Shown in pieces: positions 1 through 5,500 of a stretch of DNA of 5,500 bases; the first letter of the stretch is position 1; each line of letters opens with the position of its first letter. The translations under genes were made by a program, and so were the position numbers. The DNA is from Thermohalobaculum sp035512995. GTDB taxonomy: Bacteria > Pseudomonadota > Alphaproteobacteria > Rhodobacterales > Rhodobacteraceae. The stretch covers positions 1-5,500 of the forward strand of contig DATKCY010000165.1 in NCBI GenBank assembly GCA_035512995.1, in the 5' to 3' direction. The notes below the pieces were generated by a model, which made no database searches, was not told the DNA's origin, and saw only the letters and a list, made by a program, of their open reading frames with translations.

Positions 1-1
1 G

Positions 2-214
2 ATCGCCGAGGATGGCGTCACCTTCAGCGACTGGCGGGCCGTCAAGGCGCTCGCGAACGCGATGATCGAGGCGAACGCGCTCGATCTGGCCCATCCGCTG
101 CTGGACCGCCTCACGCTGCTGCTCACCGCACACATGGACCACGTGCCGGAGCGGCTGCTTTCCCGCCAGGGGCGGACGCTGAAGCGGCGGCGGGAGGAGA
201 TCCTCGCCCGCTGA
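2..214 (+). CDS. C-terminal end of an unrecognised protein (partial)
   Basis: An open frame enters from the left edge and ends at TGA 212-214, giving 70 residues. The segment looks soluble and largely helical. It has an alanine/leucine-rich stretch in the middle, a short hydrophobic run (LTLLL) and a strongly basic tail (LKRRREEILAR). There is no transmembrane segment, metal motif or catalytic signature, so I assign no function. Codon usage (G/C at the third position) matches the neighbouring genes, which supports real coding. The next gene, asd, runs toward it on the other strand and its stop begins 3 bases later, so there is no room for a separate terminator. The start and most of the protein lie outside the window. 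Confidence 0.7.
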   Translation: MAEDGVTFSDWRAVKALANAMIEANALDLAHPLLDRLTLLLTAHMDHVPERLLSRQGRTLKRRREEILAR

Positions 215-217
215 CGC

Positions 218-1240
218 CTACCCCTTCTTCAGGCAGCGGCGGCCGACGAGCTCGGCGATCTGCACGGCGTTGAGCGCCGCGCCCTTGCGCAGGTTGTCGG
301 AGACGCACCAGAGCGAAATCGCGTTCTCGGCCGTCGGATCGTCGCGGATGCGGCTGACGAAGGTCGCGCCGTCGCCGACGCACTCGACCGGCGTCACGTA
401 GCCGCCGTCCTCGCGCTTGTCGACGACCATGACGCCGGGCGCCTCGCGCAGGATCTCGCGCGCCTCCTCCGCCGACAGCGGCTCCTCGAACTCGATGTTG
501 ACCGCCTCGCCGTGGCCGACGAAGACCGGGACGCGCACGCAGGTCGCATGCACGCGGATCTTCGGGTCGACGATCTTCTTGGTCTCGGCGACCATCTTCC
601 ATTCTTCCCTGGTCGAGCCGTCGTCCATGAAGACGTCGATGTGCGGGATCACGTTGAACGCGATCTGCTTCGTGAATTTTTGCGGCTCGACCTCCTGGCC
701 GGGCACGAAGATGCCCTTGGTCTGGTTCCAGAGCTCGTCAATCGCCGCCTTGCCGGCGCCGCTGACGGACTGGTAGGTCGCGACGACCACCCGCTTGATC
801 CGCGCCCGGTCGTGCAGGGGCTTCAGCGCAACGACCATCTGCGCGGTCGAGCAGTTCGGGTTCGCGATCAGGTTGCGCCTGGAGTAGCCCTCGACGGCGT
901 CGGGGTTCACCTCGGGCACGATCAGCGGCACGTCGTGGTCGTAGCGGTAGAGCGACGAGTTGTCGATCACGACCGCCCCGGCCTTCGCGGCCCTGGGCGC
1001 ATACTGCTTCGTGGCGTCCGAGCCGATCGCGAAGAGCGCGATGTCGGTGCCGGAGAAATCGAACTGCTCCAGGTCCTTCGTCTTCAGCGTGCGGTCGCCG
1101 TAGCTGACCTCGGTGCCGAGCGAGCGGCGCGAGGCGAGCGCGATCACCTCGTCGGCGGGAAACTCCCGCTCGGCGAGGATGTTCAGCATTTCGCGGCCCA
1201 CGTTCCCGGTGGCGCCCGCGACGGCGACTCTATAGCCCAT
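218..1240 (-). CDS. asd: Aspartate-semialdehyde dehydrogenase
   Basis: This cytoplasmic enzyme reduces L-aspartyl-4-phosphate to L-aspartate-4-semialdehyde with NADPH. That is the branch-point step toward lysine/diaminopimelate, threonine and methionine. The product is 340 residues, normal for the family. Visible signatures are the N-terminal nucleotide-binding loop GATGNVG (about 9-15), the nucleophile Cys130 in NPNCSTAQM, the QSVSGAG segment (157-163), EEWKM (212-216), and R236/H243 in CVRVPVFVGHGE, where the histidine is the expected acid/base residue. The C-terminal DNLRKGAALNAVQIAE motif is intact. I chose ATG 1240 because AGGGA lies 7 bases upstream and MGYRVAVAGATG is the usual family start. 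An in-frame ATG at 1273 would add 11 residues but has no ribosome-binding site. The gene appears complete and functional, and is separated from the upstream Lrp-type gene by 129 bases. Confidence 0.96.
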   Translation of the reverse strand: MGYRVAVAGATGNVGREMLNILAEREFPADEVIALASRRSLGTEVSYGDRTLKTKDLEQFDFSGTDIALFAIGSDATKQYAPRAAKAGAVVIDNSSLYRYDHDVPLIVPEVNPDAVEGYSRRNLIANPNCSTAQMVVALKPLHDRARIKRVVVATYQSVSGAGKAAIDELWNQTKGIFVPGQEVEPQKFTKQIAFNVIPHIDVFMDDGSTREEWKMVAETKKIVDPKIRVHATCVRVPVFVGHGEAVNIEFEEPLSAEEAREILREAPGVMVVDKREDGGYVTPVECVGDGATFVSRIRDDPTAENAISLWCVSDNLRKGAALNAVQIAELVGRRCLKKG

Positions 1241-1247
1241 CGGTCGG

Positions 1248-1252
1248 TCCCT
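1248..1252 (-). promoter_or_regulatory. Ribosome-binding site of asd
   Basis: AGGGA on the minus strand, 7 bases before ATG 1240. It decides the asd start against the in-frame ATG at 1273, which has no comparable site. Confidence 0.6.
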
Positions 1253-1333
1253 GGCTGAAGACTTCGCGGGCATGTAGCGGGTTTCGTGCCGCGCGGAAAG
1301 GGGGCCGGGGCGGTGATGCGGCGAAGAGACGTC

Positions 1334-1353
1334 CCGGCGCGGGCGCGCGCCGG
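1334..1353 (-). terminator. Hairpin downstream of the Lrp-type gene, possible terminator
   Basis: A perfect 8-bp inverted repeat (CCGGCGCG / CGCGCCGG) with a 4-base loop begins 16 bases after the Lrp-family stop codon on the minus strand. The following transcript bases (GACGTCTCTT) are only modestly T-rich, so this is a weak or non-canonical intrinsic terminator. In sequence this GC-rich, a chance hairpin cannot be excluded. Confidence 0.45.
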
Positions 1354-1369
1354 TGCACGGAGCGCGGCG

Positions 1370-1864
1370 TCACTCCCCCGCCGTCTGGTCCGCCAGCTCG
1401 AACGGCACGTCGGGCGCGTCCTTGGCGGCGCGGATCACCAGCGAGGTCTTGACGCTCGCGACGTTCGGCGCGGCGGTCAGCTCGTCGGTCAGGAAGGTCT
1501 GGAACGTCGACAGGTTCGGCGCCACGCATCTGAGCAGGAAATCTATATCGCCGTTCAGCATGTAGCACGCGCGCACGAGCGGCCAGTCCGCGGCGAGGCG
1601 CTCGAACGCCGCCAGCTCAGGCCCGGTCTGGCGGGAAAGCGAGACATGGGCGAAGACGGTGATCTCGAAGCCGAGCGCGCGGGCGACGAGGCGGGCGTGA
1701 TAGCCCTCGATCAGGCCGCTCTCCTCGAGCGCGCGGACCCGGCGCAGGCAGGGCGGCGCCGAGATGCCGACCCGGCGGCTGAGCTCGACATTCGTCATGC
1801 GCCCGTCGGCCTGGAGCTCGCGCAGGATCTGCAGGTCGATCGGGTCGAGCTTCGCCCTCGCCAT
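1370..1864 (-). CDS. Lrp/AsnC-family transcriptional regulator
   Basis: A 164-residue DNA-binding protein of the feast/famine (Lrp/AsnC) family. These dimerise or form octamers and respond to amino acids. The N-terminal winged helix-turn-helix covers about residues 5-55, opening with LDPIDLQILRELQADGRMT, with the recognition region at VGISAPPCLRRVRALEESG (32-50). The C-terminal RAM ligand/oligomerisation domain covers about 65-150 and includes LNGDIDFLLR (103-112), the usual Gly-Asp turn near the effector site. Length is typical. I chose ATG 1864 because GGAG lies 7 bases upstream and MARAKLDPID matches family starts; the same frame stays open far upstream but does not look like protein there. 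It is divergent from the ELM1-family gene, so autoregulation or control of that neighbour is possible but is inference. The effector amino acid cannot be read from the sequence. Confidence 0.93.
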   Translation of the reverse strand: MARAKLDPIDLQILRELQADGRMTNVELSRRVGISAPPCLRRVRALEESGLIEGYHARLVARALGFEITVFAHVSLSRQTGPELAAFERLAADWPLVRACYMLNGDIDFLLRCVAPNLSTFQTFLTDELTAAPNVASVKTSLVIRAAKDAPDVPFELADQTAGE

Positions 1865-1932
1865 CGCCCTGCTCCGCCTCGTCCCCGCCGCCGGAGCGGG
1901 AGAAAAGGGTGCCCGCCGGCCGATCGGGCGGA

Positions 1933-1960
1933 TATGTAGAACCGGGGTCCGGCCAGGCAA
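1933..1960 (-). promoter_or_regulatory. Candidate promoter of the Lrp-type gene
   Basis: On the minus strand a TTGCCT box (1960-1955) is followed after 16 bases by TACATA (1938-1933), about 70 bases before the start codon. The -35 is a fair sigma-70 match and the -10 is poor. It is supported mainly by position and by being one of the few A/T-rich spots in the spacer. Confidence 0.3.
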
Positions 1961-1965
1961 CGAAA

Positions 1966-1981
1966 TTGCGGAGCCGCGCAA
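1966..1981. promoter_or_regulatory. Inverted repeat in the Lrp/ELM1 divergent spacer, possible operator
   Basis: TTGCG and CGCAA arms of 5 bp flank a 6-base centre, just before the ELM1-family start. The only recognisable ribosome-binding element of that gene (GGAG, 1970-1973) lies inside it, 11 bases before ATG 1985. It could be an operator for the divergent Lrp-type protein or a small mRNA hairpin, or it could be chance. It does not match the E. coli Lrp consensus. Confidence 0.3.
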
Positions 1982-1984
1982 CAA

Positions 1985-2983
1985 ATGGAAAGCCGAGCGG
2001 ACGAGGAGCCGGTCACGATCTGGGCGCTCAGCGACGGCCGCGCCGGGAACCGGGCGCAGGCGCTGGGGCTGGCCGAGGCGCTGGCGCGCCGGCGCCCCGT
2101 CGCGCTCGAGGAGGGGGTGGCGGAGCCGGTGGCGGGCGCGGCGGCGCTGCCGCCCCGGCTCTGGCACCTGCTCGGCCTTGGCGCGCCCGGTCGCGGCTTC
2201 GCCGAAGGCGCCCTGCCGGGCCCGCCCTGGCCGACGCTCGCCATCGGCGCCGGACGGCGGGTCGCGCCGCTGGTCGCCTGGCTCGGCCGGCAGGGCGTGC
2301 GGACGGTCCAGTGCCTCGACCCGCGGATGCCGGCCGCGGCCTTCGACCTTGTGGTCGCCCCGGCGCACGATCGGCTAGAGGGCCCGAACGCGCTGGCGAC
2401 GGTGGGTGCGGTCGGCCGGACGGACCGCGCGCGCATCGAGGCCGAGGCGGCGCGCTGGCGGGCGCGGATGGCGACCGTGCCCCTGCCGCGGCTCGCGGTG
2501 CTGGTCGGCGGGCCGAGCCGCTCGGCGCGCTGGCGGGCGGACACCCCGCCGGCGCTGGCCGAGGCGCTGGCGCGGCTGGGCGCGCAGGGTCACGGGCTGA
2601 TGGTCACGCCCTCGCGCCGGACGCCGGCGCCGGTCATGGCGCGTATCGCCGAGGCCGTGGGCACTTGCGCCTTCGTTTGGAACGGCCACGGCGACAACCC
2701 CTACCCCGGCCTGCTGGGGCTGGCCGACGCGGTGCTCGTCACCGAGGATTCGGTCAATATGGCCTCCGAGGCCGCGGCGACCGGCAAGCCCGTGCACCTG
2801 TTCCCGGTCGGGCGGGTCAGGCCCAAGTTCCGCCGCTTCCACGCGAGCCTGATCGCGCGGGGCGCGGCCCGCCCGTTCGAGGGCCGAATCGAGCGCTGGA
2901 CGTATCAGCCGCTCGACGAGGCGGACCGGATCGCGGCGGAGGTTGCGCGGCGGCTGTTGCCCGGGGACGGGGCGAGAAGCTGA
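1985..2983 (+). CDS. Mitochondrial-fission ELM1-family protein (GT-B-like)
   Basis: A 332-residue protein of the ELM1 family, named after plant ELM1, which recruits the dynamin-related protein DRP3A to mitochondria. Bacterial members are common in alphaproteobacteria, look like GT-B glycosyltransferases and have no settled function. Visible marks are the N-terminal SDGRAGNRAQALGLAEAL (16-33), IGAGRR (87-92), LVGGPSR (173-179) opening the second half, VTPSRRTP (207-214), and the C-terminal DNPYPGLLGLADAVLVTEDS (237-256) leading into NMASEAAATGKPV (258-270). The last segment resembles the nucleotide-sugar-binding region of GT-B enzymes. There is no signal peptide or membrane span, so it is probably cytosolic or peripherally bound. 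ATG 1985 is the first start; its GGAG is 11 bases upstream, slightly far. It is divergent from the Lrp-type gene and convergent with the binding-protein gene, so it is likely transcribed alone. Confidence 0.88.
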   Translation: MESRADEEPVTIWALSDGRAGNRAQALGLAEALARRRPVALEEGVAEPVAGAAALPPRLWHLLGLGAPGRGFAEGALPGPPWPTLAIGAGRRVAPLVAWLGRQGVRTVQCLDPRMPAAAFDLVVAPAHDRLEGPNALATVGAVGRTDRARIEAEAARWRARMATVPLPRLAVLVGGPSRSARWRADTPPALAEALARLGAQGHGLMVTPSRRTPAPVMARIAEAVGTCAFVWNGHGDNPYPGLLGLADAVLVTEDSVNMASEAAATGKPVHLFPVGRVRPKFRRFHASLIARGAARPFEGRIERWTYQPLDEADRIAAEVARRLLPGDGARS

Positions 2984-3024
2984 CGTTCCGCGCGGAATGG
3001 GAGCGGCCCCGGCCTCCCCCTGAG

Positions 3025-3043
3025 CCCCTCCGAAGCGAAGGGG
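3025..3043. repeat. Short imperfect palindrome in the convergent spacer
   Basis: CCCCTCCG and CGAAGGGG pair with one mismatch around a 3-base loop, in a pyrimidine/purine-skewed context (CTCCCCCTGAG before, GGGGGGAACG after). This C-run/CGAAGCGAAG/G-run pattern resembles dispersed intergenic repeats in GC-rich proteobacteria, judged from memory. A further weak hairpin (TCCCC 3081-3085 with GGGGA 3095-3099) lies close by. The spacer 2984-3249 has no credible coding sequence. Confidence 0.5.
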
Positions 3044-3120
3044 GGAACGCCCGGCGGCGCGGGCCGGTACACCACGCGGCTCCCCATCGAGCGGGGGGAT
3101 GCCGACGGGGCGATCGGGCG

Positions 3121-3149
3121 CGCCCCCTCTCCCGCCGGGAGAGGGGGCG
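3121..3149. repeat. Near-perfect 29-base palindrome, dispersed-repeat type
   Basis: Two 14-base arms (CGCCCCCTCTCCCG and CGGGAGAGGGGGCG) are separated by a single base, followed by GGTGAGAGGGCG. The form CCCTCTCCCG-CGGGAGAGGG followed by GGTGAGAGGG is a familiar intergenic repeat in many proteobacterial genomes. It lies between two convergent genes, a typical place for such elements, and could help end transcription in both directions. Copy number in this genome cannot be seen from the window. Confidence 0.7.
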
Positions 3150-3203
3150 GGTGAGAGGGCGCGGCGGCTCGGCCATGAGCGTGCGTGCCTCCTCCGACGC
3201 GAA

Positions 3204-3227
3204 GGGCCGGCGCGCTGGCGCCGGCCC
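3204..3227 (-). terminator. Terminator hairpin of the substrate-binding protein gene
   Basis: A perfect 10-bp stem (GGGCCGGCGC / GCGCCGGCCC) with a 4-base loop starts 22 bases after the binding-protein stop codon. Read on the minus strand it is followed only by TTCGCG, so the U-tract is poor. On the plus strand it is followed by pyrimidine-rich CCGTCTCTCCTTC, so it may also stop transcripts from the ELM1-family gene. Stem strength and position make a terminator likely. Confidence 0.6.
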
Positions 3228-3249
3228 CCGTCTCTCCTTCCGGCCTGGA

Positions 3250-4839
3250 TCAGGCGTCGTCGAGCCACCAGCGCTCGACGTAGCGCCCGCCATCCAGCTC
3301 CCAATTCGCGGCGACGTCGGGGCCGTGCTTGACCTTTTCCTGCATCGCGTAGACGTAGTTCGCGAAGCCCCAGACGATGACCCCGCCCTCGTCCTTCACG
3401 ATCTCCTGCATCTCGGCGTACATCTCGGCGCGCTTCGCCTCGTCGAGCTCGCCGCGCGCCTCGACCAGCAGCTCGTTGAAGCGCTCGTGGCTCCAGAACG
3501 TGTCGTTCCAGTTGGCGCCCTCCGAGTATGCCTGGGTGAACATCCAGTCGCAGGTCGGCCGGCCGCCCCAGTAGCAGGCGGACCAGGGCTTCACCATCCA
3601 GACGTTCGACCAGTAGCCGTCGGCAGGCTCGCGGTTCACGCGCACGTTGATGCCGGCCTTCGCCATCTGCTCCTGCATCAGCAGCGAGGCGTCGACGGCG
3701 CCGGCATAGGCCGCGTCGGCGGCCGAGAGCACCAGTTCCTCGCCGCCGTAGCCGGCCTTCTCGAGGTGGAACTTCGCCTTGTCGGGGTCGTAGGTGCGCT
3801 GCTCGAGATCGGCGTAGAACGGCACCGACGGCGCGATCGGCTGGTCGTTGCCGACCTGGCCGTGGCCGCGCAAGATCTTCGACACCAGCTCCTCGCGGTC
3901 GGTCGCGTATTTCAGCGCGAGGCGCAGATCGTTGTTGTCGTAGGGCGCCTCCGTCGTGAGCATCGGCGTCGTGTAGTGCAGGAGCCCCGTCTCCTCCTCG
4001 ACCCGAACGCCGGGGCGGCGCTTGAGAAGATGCACGGTCTTCAGGTCGGTGCGGCTGATCAGGTCGACGTCGCCGGTCGCGACCGCGTTCTGCCGGGCGG
4101 TCGAGTCGGATATGACCGTCAACTCGATCCGGTCGAAGTGCGCGCGGTTCGGCTTCCAGTAGTCGTCGCGCCGGGTCATGATGGCGCGCACGCCGGGCTC
4201 GTAGCTCTCCAGCACGTAGCCGCCGGTGCCGACGTAGTCCTCCCAGTTGACGCCGCCGTCCTCGGTCGCCGGCATCAGCAGCAAGTGGTAGTCGGCCATC
4301 AGGTAGGGGAAGTCGGCGTTCGGGCCGGCGAGCACGAAGGTCACGGCGTTGTCGCCCTCGGCCTTCATCTCGGTTATCGGCTCGACGACGTCCTTGGCGG
4401 CGGACTTCGACTCCTCGCCGCGGTGGTGGTCGATCGAGGCGATCACGTCCTTGGCCGTCAGCTTGTCGCCGTTCGAGAAGGTGATGCCGTCGCGTAGGCG
4501 GAAGGTCCACTGGTCGGCGTTATCGGAGGCCTCCCAGCCCTCGGCCGCGTCGCCCTCGAGCACGCCCTGGGGGTTGATCTCGGTCAGCGTGTTGTGGGTC
4601 GCGAAGCCGACCGAGATCATGAAGATGTCGGTGTAGGTCTGCGGGTCGAGGCTGTCGGTCGTGCCGCCCTCGGCGATGCCGGCGCGCAGCGTGCCGCCCT
4701 TCTTGGGCTCCTGCGCCCAAAGGCCGCCCGGCAGCGCGGTCGCGCCGACGCCGAGCGCGGTGGCGCCGGCGAGGAAGCTGCGGCGGCGCATGCTTGTATC
4801 GGGCAGGATAAGTCTGGAGGCAGGTACTCGGCTCGTCAT
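3250..4839 (-). CDS. ABC transporter substrate-binding protein, family 5 (peptide/opine type), Tat-exported
   Basis: A 529-residue periplasmic solute receptor of the SBP_bac_5 family (DppA/OppA-like), which captures peptides or other small solutes for an ABC importer. A twin-arginine signal is visible: RRRSFLAG (18-25), a hydrophobic stretch to about 40, and likely cleavage after Ala42 (LWA|QE). The mature part opens KKGGTLRAGIAEGG and contains the family hallmark WTFRLRDGITFSNGDKLTAKDV (from 111, split here only by spacing: WTFRLRDGIT then FSNGDKLTAKDV), then GTGGYVLESYEPG, RRDDYWKP and LRLALKYATDREELV. No lipobox cysteine is seen, so it should be soluble. ATG 4839 is chosen for its AGGGAGA site; ATG 4791 would begin right at the arginines and has no ribosome-binding site. 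No permease or ATPase gene lies on either side. The ligand cannot be inferred from sequence. Confidence 0.92.
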   Translation of the reverse strand: MTSRVPASRLILPDTSMRRRSFLAGATALGVGATALPGGLWAQEPKKGGTLRAGIAEGGTTDSLDPQTYTDIFMISVGFATHNTLTEINPQGVLEGDAAEGWEASDNADQWTFRLRDGITFSNGDKLTAKDVIASIDHHRGEESKSAAKDVVEPITEMKAEGDNAVTFVLAGPNADFPYLMADYHLLLMPATEDGGVNWEDYVGTGGYVLESYEPGVRAIMTRRDDYWKPNRAHFDRIELTVISDSTARQNAVATGDVDLISRTDLKTVHLLKRRPGVRVEEETGLLHYTTPMLTTEAPYDNNDLRLALKYATDREELVSKILRGHGQVGNDQPIAPSVPFYADLEQRTYDPDKAKFHLEKAGYGGEELVLSAADAAYAGAVDASLLMQEQMAKAGINVRVNREPADGYWSNVWMVKPWSACYWGGRPTCDWMFTQAYSEGANWNDTFWSHERFNELLVEARGELDEAKRAEMYAEMQEIVKDEGGVIVWGFANYVYAMQEKVKHGPDVAANWELDGGRYVERWWLDDA

Positions 4840-4846
4840 GGCAAAA

Positions 4847-4853
4847 TCTCCCT
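4847..4853 (-). promoter_or_regulatory. Ribosome-binding site of the substrate-binding protein gene
   Basis: AGGGAGA on the minus strand, its GGAG core 8 bases before ATG 4839. It favours this start over the in-frame ATG 4791 and gives the signal peptide a 16-residue leader before the Tat motif. Confidence 0.65.
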
Positions 4854-4920
4854 GTGGGTGGCGTTCACCGCCTTTGGCTTTCCAGCGCACCATACCGCGA
4901 GGCTCGCGCGCTTGCCACCC

Positions 4921-5433
4921 GACGCGCTGCCGCATTACCCATGGCACGGGACCGTGCACGAGGTGCCGGTCGACAGCCTGGTTGCGCCGGTCGTGGTCGT
5001 CGACATCCGGGCAAGGGCGGAGGCGCAGCGCGAGGCGCAGGTTACCCCGGACGACCTCAGGCGCTGGCGCGACGGCCACGGCGACGTCCCGGAGGGTGCC
5101 GTCGTTGCGATGCTCTCGGGCTGGGAGCGGCATCTCGGCAAGCCGAAGTTCCGGGGTGCCGGCGAGGCGGGGGTGCAGCACTATCCGGCGTTCCATGCCG
5201 AGGCAGCGCTCATGCTGCTCGAGGAGACGTCCGCCGTCGGCATCGCGATCGACACGCTGTCGCTCGACATCGGCTGTCGGAGACCTTCGACACCCACCCT
5301 GCGTGGCTCTCCGCCAACCGCTGGGGCCTCGAGGCCGCCGCGAACCTCGCCCTCGGGCACGACGATGGTCGTGGGCGCGCCAAAGCACCGGGGCGGCTCC
5401 GGCGGAGCGGCACGCGTGATCGCGCTGGTGTAG
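4921..5433 (+). pseudogene. Cyclase-family (kynurenine-formamidase-like) gene remnant, truncated and frameshifted
   Basis: The plus strand encodes the C-terminal half or more of a cyclase-family protein (PF04199 type, metal-dependent hydrolases related to kynurenine formamidase). From 4921 the frame reads DALPHYPWHGTVHEVPVDSL, then VAPVVVVDIRARAEA, VTPDDLRRW, VPEGAVVAMLSGWERHLG and GIAIDTLSLDIG, all typical in order and spacing. At about 5272-5276 the homologous reading moves to another frame (LSETFDTHPAWLSANRWGLE, then AAANLA), consistent with loss of one base. At about 5349-5352 it returns to the first frame (PSGTTMVVGAPKHRGGSGG, then AARVIALV, TAG 5431-5433), with a few expected residues missing. 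The N-terminal third, including most of the HxGTHxDxxxH metal site, is absent; only the DALPH end survives. There is no start codon or ribosome-binding site, and upstream sequence belongs to the divergent binding-protein gene. Sequencing error could explain the shifts but not the missing N-terminus. Confidence 0.82.
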
Positions 5434-5438
5434 GTCCG

Positions 5439-5471
5439 GCGGCCGCTTCCGGAGCGCCAAGGCGCGGCCGC
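5439..5471. repeat. Paired GCGGCCGC palindromes after the cyclase remnant
   Basis: Two copies of the self-complementary octamer GCGGCCGC (5439-5446 and 5464-5471) can pair around a 17-base loop. A competing smaller hairpin, GCGCC-AA-GGCGC, sits at 5454-5465. The structure starts 5 bases after the remnant's stop and could be its old terminator, but no T-run follows. Nothing recognisable is seen in 5472-5500. Confidence 0.35.
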
Positions 5472-5500
5472 AACATCGCACCTCCGGGCTCCGGAATGCG

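Noticed and set aside
512..1258. Plus-strand 248-codon frame antisense to asd
   Set aside because: A mirror frame of a well-supported conserved gene, with His/Arg/Asp-rich composition and no motif.
1865..2368. N-terminal extension of the Lrp-type gene
   Set aside because: The frame stays open upstream, but the extension is antisense to the ELM1-family gene and is low-complexity. The family start with a ribosome-binding site is at 1864.
2986..2997. Palindrome TTCCGCGCGGAA just after the ELM1-family stop
   Set aside because: As an RNA hairpin with a realistic loop it leaves only about 4 bp and no T-run follows, so it is not called a terminator.
1921..3120. The same 10-mer CGATCGGGCG at 1921-1930 and 3111-3120
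   Set aside because: A short GC-rich word without matching flanks; repetition by chance is expected at this composition.
1909..4497. Very long plus-strand open frame (862 codons)
   Set aside because: It runs out of frame through the ELM1-family gene and antisense to the binding-protein gene. Its product is an Arg/Gly/Ala-rich low-complexity sequence, typical of shadow frames in GC-rich DNA.
2375..4510. Long minus-strand open frame (711 codons)
   Set aside because: It overlaps the binding-protein gene in another frame and is arginine-rich with no family motif; a shadow frame.
5210..5476. Minus-strand 88-codon frame with a GGAGG-like site before ATG 5476
   Set aside because: The upstream site looks good, but the product is Arg/Pro-rich without recognisable features and lies antisense to motif-bearing cyclase sequence. 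Probably chance.
4840..5481. N-terminal extension of the binding-protein frame
   Set aside because: It would put more than 200 residues before a clear Tat signal and is antisense to the cyclase remnant. ATG 4839 has a good ribosome-binding site.

Overview
The window is very GC-rich (roughly 70% by eye) with strong G/C third-position bias. The gene set points to an alphaproteobacterium: an ELM1-family protein, a Tat-exported peptide-type binding protein and a cyclase-family relic. I cannot place it more precisely; a Rhodospirillales- or Rhodobacterales-like organism is a guess.

Layout, left to right. (1) The last 70 codons of an unrecognised plus-strand gene end at 214. (2) On the minus strand, aspartate-semialdehyde dehydrogenase (asd, 218-1240) converges on that gene with 3 bases between the two stop codons. 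(3) An Lrp/AsnC-family regulator (1370-1864, minus) is followed by a hairpin that may terminate it. (4) Divergent from the regulator, across a 120-base spacer with a small inverted repeat and a weak promoter candidate, is an ELM1-family protein with a GT-B-like fold (1985-2983, plus). (5) A 266-base convergent spacer carries several G/C-rich inverted repeats, including a 14-bp-arm palindrome, and a strong terminator-like hairpin. (6) A family-5 ABC-transporter substrate-binding protein with a twin-arginine signal (3250-4839, minus) follows. It stands alone, with no permease or ATPase gene in view. (7) Divergent from it, on the plus strand, is a decayed cyclase-family (kynurenine-formamidase-like) gene (about 4921-5433). 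It lacks its N-terminal part and is broken by two frame changes.

Functionally this is mostly ordinary chromosomal content: aspartate-family amino-acid biosynthesis, an amino-acid-responsive regulator, an envelope/fission-related family of uncertain role, and solute capture. The genes do not form one operon; almost every neighbouring pair is convergent or divergent, the exception being asd and the Lrp-type gene, which share a strand. I found no RNA genes, CRISPR array, insertion sequence or new multi-gene system. The most notable items are the broken cyclase gene, the palindromic repeat cluster and the orphan binding protein.
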